NCBI GenBank assembly: GCA_963675135.1
Contig: OY776119.1
Coordinates: forward strand, 41,105,198-41,169,197
Length of the DNA: 64,000 nucleotides
Reading direction: 5' to 3'
From: Galeopsis tetrahit
Taxonomy: Eukaryota > Streptophyta > Magnoliopsida > Lamiales > Lamiaceae
Shown: piece by piece, positions 55,461 to 64,000 of the stretch
Layout of the letters: each line of letters begins with the position of its first letter
Numbering within the stretch: position 1 is the stretch's first letter
The notes under the pieces: generated by a model
Seen by the model: the letters and a program-made list of their open reading frames with translations, nothing else
Database searches by the model: none
Told to the model about the DNA's origin: nothing
Program-made: the position numbers and the translations under genes

Positions 55461-55656
55461 CTCCCTCCGTCCGCCTATAAGTGTTACGTTACTTTTTGGC
55501 ACAAAGATTAAGAAAAGTGATTAAATAATAGATATAGTACAAGTGATGTGATTGAGAGAGGAGAGAGATAGAGAGAAAAAGTAAGATATAAAGTGAAGTG
55601 TAAAAAAAAGTAATTACCAAAAAAAGTATGGGAAGCTTATAGGCGGACGGAGGGAG
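55461..55656. mobile_element. Stowaway MITE
   Basis: CTCCCTCCGTCCGCCTATAA at the left and its inverse TTATAGGCGGACGGAGGGAG at the right, with TA at both borders. 196 bp. Confidence 0.93.
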
Positions 55657-55693
55657 TATGTTTTTTTAATTTGACTGGTAAATGGAGTCACTG

Positions 55694-55821
55694 GACAAAG
55701 TGGGATAGCTCAAGTGGTTAGAGCACCACTACCTAGACCTTAGGTCATGGGTTCGAGTCATGGGGAGGGGAAAAAAAAGGGATGGGTATTTAACTTTCCA
55801 TAAAAAAAAAAAATAAAAAAA
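55694..55821 (+). mobile_element. tRNA-derived SINE, copy 2
   Basis: Body starts GACAAAGTGGGATAGCTCAA, with A-box GGATAGCTCAAGTGGTTAGA and B-box GGGTTCGAGTC, and ends in an A-rich tail. A 14-bp target-site duplication (AAATGGAGTCACTG) lies at 55680-55693 and 55822-55835. Same family as 49613-49739, opposite strand. Confidence 0.95.
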
Positions 55822-55835
55822 AAATGGAGTCACTG

Positions 55836-56346
55836 TGTTAACCCAATCTGTTTATGCTCGGGAATTGAGGCGTAAACGGGGTGTCTCCTGCTCGTCATCA
55901 AGGGGACACCAGTAAAATTCAAAACTATATTGAATTTAATTTAAATGTTTATTTTTAAATTTAAATTAATATATATTTTTTTGAACAGACGCATGACATG
56001 TGTTCGTTATTGTTGATTATTATAAGTACATTTCATTGTTACAAGTATATTATTTAATTGATGTTATTTGTATTTTATTATTTCATTGTTAAAAGTTCAA
56101 GATTTCAAGAATTCATTTGAAGGTTAGTTAATTTTTAAGTAAATTGTTATATAGGTTTTTTTAATTTAGACTTGTAAATGAAAATTTTATATTTTTCAGG
56201 GGTCAACCATTCTAACCCGATCTGTTTATGTTCGACAATTGAATTGTAAACGAAACAAATGGGTGGGGTTGCACGTCGTCACGATTCTTGGCTATGGGGA
56301 GCGTGCTGGTGTAAAATTCTTCTTGGTCCGGAACTCCCATGGTGAA
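55836..56346. other. Intergenic with a partly repeated phrase
   Basis: CCAATCTGTTTATGCTCGGGAATTG at about 55843 recurs in altered form near 56216, each followed by GTAAACG. Fragments of one older repeat. No gene seen. Confidence 0.4.
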
Positions 56347-58366
56347 TCGTGGGGCTACAGAGGATTTGGGATGGTGGAATTGGACGATTGATGGTAGAAT
56401 GCACTTGTCTGGACGATTGTGATTTTTATGTTATTAATGGGAACTGTTGGGTTAGCTGAAGATGTTTCTTGCTATTAGTGCGAGTGTTGGGTTAGTGGGA
56501 GCTGTTTCTTGCTATTAGTGGGAGCTGTTGGTACTAGTTAATTTTACACATTAGTGGGAAGACTTGAATTTATGCAGATAATGCTTGTTATTTTTGCTAA
56601 CTATTTGGATATTGTATCTGGAATTTATGCAGATAATGCTTGTTATTTTTGCTAACTGGATATTTTACTGTTTCTGTTATAATATTGGAGAGTTAGATTG
56701 TAATTATTTGACTGTTTCTGTTATAATATTGGAGAGTTAGATTATAATATTGGAGAGTTAGATTGCTAAGTAGGAGGAATATTCTTATTAAGATGGGAGT
56801 ATTAGGCCAAATTATTGTTTTACAAAATTTGAGACTCATCAATGTCTTTTAGTCTTGAAAATTGGTGAGAAAGAACATGATAGCTGCCTGGTAGATCCTC
56901 CAACCTATCTACTTTCTGCATTCCAATGGGCTCTAATGGCGGGAGCTTAGAGTCACTCAGTGTAGTGTTATCAGTTCCCCCTCGCGAGTAATTGATTTTG
57001 TAGCTCAAAAATAACCAACATGAAACCTAATAAGAAAATAAAATTTTGTTCATAATAATGCAATAATATGATCGACTCAATTTGTGTCGTGTCTATCATA
57101 CTGAAATCTACCTTCTCTATTAGTTATTTTAATTAGTGTTGGAAATGTTGGAAGGTGAAGGTGAATGTTGGAAGGTGAAGGTGAAGGTTGGAAAGTGAAG
57201 GTGAAGGTGAATGTGAATGTTGGAAGGTGAAGGTGAAGGTGAAGGTGAAGGTGAAGGTGAAGTTGAACTACTTATTCAACTGATTCTACATCCTTGCTCT
57301 GTAGTGAGGCTGCTCCCAACTTCGAGATTACAGTACAAAATTTATAAATCATGCAGGAAGCACGAGTTATCGTGGGGCTACAGAGGATTTGGGATGGTGG
57401 AATGCACTTGTCTGGACGATTGATGGTGGAATGCACTTGTCTGGACGATTGAGATTTTTATGTTATTAATGAGAACTGTTGGATTAGCTGAAGCTGTTTC
57501 TTGCTATTAGTGGGAGTGTTGGGTTAGTGGGAGCTGTTTCTTGCTATTAGTGGGAGCTGTTTCTTGCTATTAGTGGGAGTTGTTAGTACTAGTTAATTTT
57601 ACACATTAGTGGGAAGACTGGAATTTATGCAGATAATGCTTGTTATTTTTGCTAACTATTTGGATATTGTATCTGGAATTTATGCAGATAATGCTTGTTA
57701 TTTTTGCTAACTGGATATTTTACTGTTTCTGTTATAATATTGGAAAGTTAGATTGTAATTATTTGACTATTTCTGTTATAATATTGGAGAGTTAGATTGC
57801 TAAGTAGGAGGAATATTCTTATTAATAAGATGGGAGTATTATGCCAAATTATTGTTTTACAAAATTTGAGACTCATCAATGTCTTTTAGTCTTGAAAATT
57901 GGTGAGAAAGAACATGATAGCTGCTGGTAGATCCTCCAACCTATCTACTTTCTGCATTCCAGTGGGCTATAATGGCGGGGCTTAGAGTCACTCAGTGTAG
58001 TGTTATCAGTTCCCCTCGCGAGCAATTGATTATGTAGCTCAAGAAATAACCAAAATCAAACCTAATAAGAAAATAAAACTTTGTTCATAATAATGCAATA
58101 ATATGATCGACTCAATTTGTGTCGTGTCTATCATACTGAAATCTACCTTCTCTATTAGTTATTTTAATTAGTGTTGGAAATGTTGGAAGGTGAAGGTGAA
58201 TGTTGGAAAGTGAACGTGAAGGTGAATGTGAATGTTGGAAGGTGAAGGTAAAGGTGAAGGTGAACTACTTATTCAACTGATTCTACATCCTTGCTCTGTA
58301 GTGAGGCTGCTCCCAGCTTCGAGATTACAGTAAAAAATTTATAAATCATGCAGCAAACACGAGTTA
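56347..58366. repeat. 1-kb tandem duplication
   Basis: Unit 1 is 56347-57369 and unit 2 is 57370-58366, both starting TCGTGGGGCTACAGAGGATT and ending CACGAGTTA. They are highly similar. Differences include the length of a (GGTGAA)n minisatellite (57140-57270 against 58165-58262). Confidence 0.88.
56820..57008 (-). other. Unrecognised exon-like open frame in the 1-kb repeat
   Basis: The minus strand encodes YKINYSRGGTDNTTLSDSKL, PPLEPIGMQKVDRLEDLPGS and SYHVLSHQFSRLKD to a stop at 56820. Composition looks like real coding sequence. In unit 2 the same stretch (about 57847-58035) carries indels (AGCTGCTGG against AGCTGCCTGG) that break the frame. I do not recognise the family; it could be the last exon of a gene whose other parts are missing. 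Confidence 0.4.
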
Positions 58367-58416
58367 TGAATTTTACTAGCTTCTAAGGTTCATATATCCA
58401 ATATCCTCAATATAAG

Positions 58417-59737
58417 TGTTGGAATATGGATCCTAATATAAGTCCTAATTGATGAAAAGATGAGTAGTTTTGATAAGCCAAAAGTAGACTTGAATATATT
58501 TCTAAGTGTTGACTGATCTAGTTATAGAAGTCGTCTTGTGAACAAGATCAGTAGAGTACAAAAGTAAGAAAAAAAAATTTAAGTATGAGGAAAAAACAAG
58601 TACGATTTATATGTACTGTATATATGTTGTATAGGTTTTATAATGAGCGAATAATCATTGTATAGAAGCTCATAGTTTATGTTTTATTGATGTATAGATT
58701 TAAGGTGACTAAGCTGATTTATAAAGCTTAATGTAATGTAATAGTCTTGTTAAGATTAGATGATAGGACTAGTATAGATTAGTTCGTCACGGAAGATTAC
58801 TACTGAAGCAGTCTACTGAGATGAGAAGACTTGATGAAGACAAGACGAGTTATGAAGACTGAAGAATTTGTCTAAGTATGGAAGACTAGACAAGTGCGCA
58901 TAAAGGAAGGAAGTTTTACTTAAGTTGGAAACGCGTGGAAAACCGTTATAAGGATAAGTTCGAAGTTAGTTATGGAATAACTAATTAACAGAATAAACAC
59001 TTGAAAGGATAAGAAGAAACAGTTAAGAGTTAATTATCAAGAAAGTTAGTTGTATAACAAACTATTCTTGAAAGTTACAGAAGTCTATAAATACTTGAAG
59101 GTAATCAACGATTAAAGACTACTGACATACTACTGAAACTTGATATACTGAAGCATTCTACAGAGATATTAAAAGGAAGAAGAAACTCACAGAGTTCAAG
59201 TTCAGAAAGTTGAAGCCAAAAGACAAGTTAAACTCAAGAAGACTACTACTGGACTAAGAGAAGTTTTTGTTTTATAGTTTTGTTCAAGTTGCTAGTTGCT
59301 TGTAAAATAGCTAGTTGTTAGATCGAAGAAACACTTGGTAGTGTTATCGATAAGATCGAAGTCTTATTTCTTGGGACTCTAAGCCACAAGAACACACTAC
59401 TCGAAGAGAAGAGTTAATAAATTTCACAACTGGGTTTGTGAGAGTGGATGTAGACAAGTTGTCAAACCACTATAAATCTTTGTGTGTTGTTTACTTTACT
59501 GTTTTATTTGTGTTTGATTGATTAACTGTTTAATTGATTAATCTGCATATAGAATAGACAAGATCAGTGTTCATATTTCGATAATAGTTGAGTATAAATC
59601 TTAAGGGCTCATTGTTAAATCTGATATTCCGCATTGTGTACTTTGATATTTTGAAAGATTTTTAAAAGTCTATTCACCCCTCTCCTCTAGACTTTTACTA
59701 GCTTACTCAATCTTAAACACTCAACTAGGGACCAACA
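58417..59737 (+). mobile_element. 5' LTR of a Ty1-copia retrotransposon (1.3 kb)
   Basis: Starts TGTTGGAATATGG and ends GGGACCAACA, with a 6-bp inverted terminus TGTTGG/CCAACA. The primer binding site follows at 59741. Confidence 0.85.
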
Positions 59738-59740
59738 AGT

Positions 59741-59754
59741 GGTATCAGAGCAGT
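59741..59754 (+). promoter_or_regulatory. Copia primer binding site (tRNA-iMet)
   Basis: GGTATCAGAGCAG follows the LTR after AGT, the usual site for plant copia elements. Confidence 0.85.
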
Positions 59755-59896
59755 AGTTCATTGGATTGCTGTTTCTTGATCACCCTAAAGACTTTGAGGG
59801 AAGTCTTGGTTCGTGTTTGTACTTGTTCTTATCATTGTTCTTGAAATTCTTGTATTCTTCATCTATCTGCTATCCCTATTCGGTTTTCTTGAAATC

Positions 59897-62072
59897 ATGT
59901 CTATGGAAATAAGTGCTAACAAACTGCCTAAGTTCTCAGTACGTACAGGATTATGATTACTGGAAACTCCGCATGGAAGCTATTTTTAGCTCTACTCACG
60001 ACTTGATGGTGTCAGTCGTCAAGGAAGGACCGATCGTTACTATGATTCCAAACACTGCTGCATTGGAACCTACAAAACCTGTTGGGGTACTCGTCCCCAA
60101 ACCCAGGTCAGAACTCACTTCGGAAGAAATGAGACAAAACAATCTGGACAGTTTGACTAAGAATTATATTTTACATACCCTTCCCAATGAGTATCTTGGG
60201 AAAGTATTAAAATGTAAGACTGCCAAAGAAATGTGGGATCGTTTTTCTATCATTTGTGAAGGGACTACCCTGATCAATGAAAGTAAGCTTTCCACAGCCG
60301 TACAGAGGTTCGAATCATTTAAGATGAAGGTTGGTGAAAATATTGACCAGTAAGATACTCGTTTCACACGTGTTATGAATGATTTGAAAGTGCTTGGTAA
60401 GACATATACTAATTGTGAAATCAATTTGAGGATTCTTAAGAGTCTAGATGCTCGATGGAAGATGGTTAAGATGCTCATTAAGCATACTCAGGACATAGAT
60501 GAGTGGTCAGCCGAGATAATGTTCCAAACACTCAAAGCTCATGAGTTCGATCTAGATGAGGACGATCCCATAGCTAGTAGTGATAGAGAGAATGTTGTGT
60601 CGAAAAATGTTGTCTTTAAGTCTTCTTCGTCTAAGAGCTCTAGAATAGGCAAGTCTAAGTCTAAGATTAAGTCTGCTAGTGTCAAGGACGAGTTAGACAA
60701 GTCTGATCTAAGTCTGAAAGATCAGATGAATCTTATGGTTAGAAAGTTCGACAAGCTGAACAAACGATACGATAGATATAAGAAATTCTACAAAGACTTT
60801 AGACGTTCTGCTAACAAGGACTCGTCTGAGACCAGACGAGATCAAAAATCATCCGAAAGGAGGGCTGAGGTCTTGAAAGGAAACAGGCGAGATAGGAACT
60901 CTAAGGATAGGAAGATTAGACGTTCTGATAGACGAGATAAGAGAAGGAATAATTCTCCTGAGAAAAAGTCTACTAACGATCCACTTTGCTATAACTGTGA
61001 GAAACCAGGTCACTACATCTACGAATGTCCGGACCTGAGCACTGATGATCGAGAAGAACGAAAAGCAAGAAGGGAACGTAGATACAACAGGGGTAAGATG
61101 GCAATGATGACTAATGATGACTCTGAAACGGATTCAGACTAGTTGCCTTCGTCTTCGTCTAGTTACCCGTCTAACCAGGAAGAAGAAGAAGAAGAAGCGT
61201 TCTTAGTAGATGATGGTCTCTGTTGTATGGCGAAAATCGAACAAGAGGTATCATCTGCAACTTCTTTTCAATCATATGATGAATCGAATTCTGATGAAAG
61301 TGACACTGCCGATAGTGGAGTAGGGAGTAGTCTTCATCACTCTACTGGTGTGACTGAAGAAGACCTCCTACTCGCTAACCAGACATTCATTGAAGTCAGC
61401 GACGAGAACATCGCTTTAAAACAAGAAATCATTGATCTTAAAGAAGCTTAGTCTAAGGTAGATCCTAATATAACTATCTTAAACAAACGCTTGACAGACG
61501 AGTTGAGTCAACTCAAAGACAAGTGTGCGTTAACAAACAAGTTGTATCAAGATCTACTAAAAAGATATGCAACTGAGACAAATGAATTCAATGTTTTAAA
61601 GAACAAGTGCAAAAAGCTTGAAGAACGCAATAAGTTTTTAGAGACTGAGGTCGTAAATCTAGACCTTAAACTTGCTGACTTTGTTAAATCTTCAGTGATT
61701 AATCAACAACTGTCAAACAGGTATAGGGCTCCAGATGACAAGACAGGGTTGGGTGCAGAAACACCTAACTCGTCTACTCATGTCATTAAGAACCCTACTG
61801 CTGGTAGTTCAAGTTCTTTGACAAATGATAAAGGCAAAAGACCAATGGAATACGATGTTGGAACAACATCCAAAGGTGTTGTACATAAGCAGACTAAAGT
61901 TAACACTCCGATTACCAAAGGTGGTAAAAAGAATGTTAACAACAGACTTGTTCTGTTTAGAACAAGTCAAAAGAGGACCACTAGTCGTGGACAACCAAAC
62001 CAGGTCAGATACGAGGATTGGTATCGTGAGGAGACTAGTCCTAGACGCAAATTTACTTACTTTATTCATTAA
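59897..62072 (+). pseudogene. Ty1-copia gag with zinc knuckle and long coiled coil, decayed
   Basis: The start ATG at 59897 gives MSMEISANKLPKFS. A frameshift near 59940 leads to DYDYWKLRMEAIFSSTHDLM, then gag (UBN2-type) sequence NYILHTLPNEYLGKVLKCKT and ILKSLDARWKMVKMLIKHTQ. The zinc knuckle CYNCEKPGHYIYEC lies at about 60990-61030. Acidic and coiled-coil sequence follows (LKDKCALTNKLYQDLLKRYA). In-frame stops lie at 60352-60354, 61141-61143 and 61449-61451. The frame ends at 62072 with no protease, integrase or RT. The 3' LTR is absent, so the element is truncated. Confidence 0.88.
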
Positions 62073-62105
62073 AATTTATAAAATTGCCCTTAAAACATTA
62101 TTTAT

Positions 62106-62297
62106 TACATTTTTTTCTTACACATATTTGCCATTTCAAAGACGCAAATTCTCTTAGAACAAAATGAGGGTATATCCACGTCACTAAAATATAAGGCCCT
62201 TACATTTTTTTTCTTACACATATTTTGCCATTTCAAAGACGCAAATTCTCTTAGAACAAAATGAGGGTATATCCACGTCACTAAAATATAAGGCCCA
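62106..62297. repeat. 97-bp tandem duplication
   Basis: TTTTCTTACACATATTTTGCCATTTCAAAG-type sequence through AATATAAGGCCC occurs twice in tandem, nearly identical. Confidence 0.88.
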
Positions 62298-62902
62298 ACA
62301 ATAATATATCGTCCTATTGTATTTTTTTTTTAAAGAAATATTTCTTTTCATAATGACTCTTGTGGTATAAAATCCACAAAAAAAACCAACCAATTCACAT
62401 TTAAAAGGCAAGTAGTCATCCAAAATTCCAAATACTAATGAGCTTCATCTCATGTATAAAAATAAAATCATCACAATAAAAGATTCCCTCATTAATATTA
62501 AATATTACATTCTCATTTTTAGGTAAATTAAAGTACTAAAAATGAGTGTCTGGAAATTCATAGTCAAAATTGATGTCTATTGCAATAAGAGTTTTAACAG
62601 TACACAGACCACATCATTTTAATGATTTGCAATGGAAAGATTGAACAGACAAACCTATACATGATTATTTATTCCATTTCCATAAACCTGGCAAAGTTAT
62701 CTGCCAGCAGTACTTTACTTAAACACCAACAACATTAATCATACTAGAACTGACTTGTATATATAAACACAAAGCCAAAACTACTACAATATTCATCCTC
62801 CTAAATCCTCATCTACCCACTCGACTCCTGTTGCTTTTCGACTCTAACGAAATCACTTGAGTGAATTTCAGTAAACCTGATTCTGAAGATGCGCAGACCA
62901 AA
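62298..62902. other. 3' flank of glutamate synthase
   Basis: AT-rich sequence expected to include the 3' UTR of the minus-strand gene ending at 62903. Nothing else recognised. Confidence 0.5.
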
Positions 62903-63532
62903 CTATGTCCTTACAGTTTGCATGTTGTTGTCTTGTTGATTCTTCACAAAGTCTTCTCCCTCAGCATTGCTTTCGTCTTTCACGAGATATTTGTCAACTT
63001 GTGCAGCTGCTTGTCTACCTTCATTGATGGCCCACACCACCAAAGACTGTCCACGTCGACAATCACCAGCAGCAAACACCCCTTCAACATTGGTTGAGTA
63101 TCGCCCATATTCTGCTTTGAAGTTTGATCGATTGTCTCGATCCAATCCAAGTTTGTCGGCCAGCGTCTGGGTACAAGGAACTAAGTTATTAGTTTATCGA
63201 GCTATTAAAGTTTAAAAATGCACTTGGGTTGCATACAAGTTTATTAAACAACTATCTTTGCATGAAGTACTAACCTCTTCAGGGCCAAGGAATCCCATGG
63301 CTAGAAAGACTAAATCAGCTTCAAGAATCTCCTCCGAGCCTTCCACTTCCTTGAATTGGAACCTTCCGCTATCATCCTTCTCCCATTTGACTCTCACAAC
63401 CTCAAGCCCTTTCACTGCTCCATTCTCGTCTCCTATAAAACGCTTTGTCAAAACTTCATAGGTCCTGGGATCCTTGCCAAACTTCGTAGCAGCTTCTTGA
63501 TGCCCATAATCCACACGGAATATGCGAGGCCA
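62903..63532 (-). CDS. GLT1: NADH-dependent glutamate synthase, last two exons (partial)
   Basis: The enzyme makes two glutamates from glutamine and 2-oxoglutarate using NADH in plastids, as part of the GS/GOGAT ammonium assimilation cycle. The last exon is 62903-63166 ([55 protein letters not shown], stop at 62903). The previous exon is 63275-63532 ([51 protein letters not shown]). Both belong to the C-terminal FAD/NADH oxidoreductase region; the AAGDCRRG segment binds FAD. Splice borders are GT-AG in phase 0. The plant protein is about 2,200 residues, so most of the gene lies beyond the right edge. The frame is intact and sequence highly conserved, so this is a functional gene. Confidence 0.95.
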
Positions 63533-64000
63533 CTGTAGAATTTCAACAGTAGAAAATTCATTTTATAATTCAACAAATGAGGACAAAGAGAAACTACGAG
63601 TATCCCAATATTACATAACTGGACAGAATAATTGGTAAAAATAACCAAACTCATAACTCTTAAGGCAATGATTGTTTGGGGTTTTAAATACCAGTTTTAG
63701 AATTTGCACATTTAAAGATTGTTGTACTTTGGGATTTTGAAATCCAATTTAGAAAAACCACCACTACACCTAGCTATAAGCTTACTATCGCACTAATCAA
63801 TTATCTCTTCTTAATATATGCATAACATAATTTACATCACTCACTCTTACACATTGATTTGACATAAAATTAAATTTCACACTACTTATAATCCCAAAAT
63901 AAAAACATCTAACAGTTTATCAGGATTTCAAAATTCCCCAGATTCCAAAAATCGGTTTTCAAACACCACTATGAACTGTAAGCAAACATTGACTAAAGGA
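63533..64000 (-). other. GLT1: Intron of the glutamate synthase gene
   Basis: AT-rich sequence upstream of the acceptor TTCTACAG. It may hold a decayed MITE: TTTGGGGTTTTAAATACC near 63675 and GGTTTTCAAACACC near 63950 have an inverted character. No exon recognised. Confidence 0.5.

Noticed and set aside
55694..55780. tRNA gene suggested by A- and B-boxes
   Set aside because: No acceptor stem or anticodon arm forms, the unit ends in an A-rich tail and is flanked by a target-site duplication: it is a SINE.
62861..63461. Plus-strand open frames over the glutamate synthase region
   Set aside because: They are antisense to the conserved exons of glutamate synthase.

Overview
The window is eukaryotic nuclear DNA from a flowering plant, almost certainly a eudicot. 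Genes have many short exons with GT-AG introns, the intergenic DNA is AT-rich, and plant transposon classes are dense: Ty1-copia, L1-type LINE, CACTA, Mutator-like, Stowaway MITEs and tRNA-derived SINEs. A plastid ndhH fragment is present, and the right edge carries plant-type NADH-dependent glutamate synthase. I cannot fix the species; Lamiales is only a weak guess.

The left 32 kb is a nest of duplicated blocks built from two gene families. One is a relative of GMI1, the plant SMCHD1-like protein with a GHKL ATPase domain and an SMC hinge. The other is F-box proteins with LRR/FBD regions. A block made of a LINE tail, the last GMI1-like exons on the minus strand, a spacer and an F-box gene on the plus strand occurs at 1-4921 and again at 15239-24193. 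Copy 1 carries a CACTA element plus an exon deletion. Copy 2 carries a 3.4-kb Mutator-like element with a captured plastid fragment and part of a copia retrotransposon. Between the copies lies the best-preserved gene, a short 18-exon GMI1-like gene (7369-11992, 595 aa) in which an in-frame deletion fused two distant exons. A fuller paralogue on the minus strand (27000-31890) keeps the deleted region but is broken near its 3' end.

The middle (32-48 kb) holds a minus-strand copia fragment, a CACTA end, AT-rich tandem repeats, one small intact-looking Agenet/Tudor-like gene (38555-38980), an inverted pair of GMI1-like hinge-proximal fragments (39.6-40.3 and 43.4-43.8 kb), a copia RT/RNase H remnant and a transposon-type coding unit (45201-46984).

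The right part (47.7-64 kb) has debris of a receptor-like kinase, two F-box genes and a LINE ORF1, two SINE copies with clear target-site duplications, a GMI1-like hinge exon with a coiled-coil exon (52578-53341), Stowaway MITEs, a 1-kb tandem duplication, and a copia element with a 1.3-kb LTR and a decayed gag. It ends in the last two exons of glutamate synthase.

Only three units look able to encode normal proteins: the short GMI1-like gene, the Agenet gene and the glutamate synthase end. The main biological theme is local multiplication and fission of an SMCHD1/GMI1-type DNA-repair or chromatin ATPase into ATPase-only and hinge-only pieces, with transposons driving the rearrangements.
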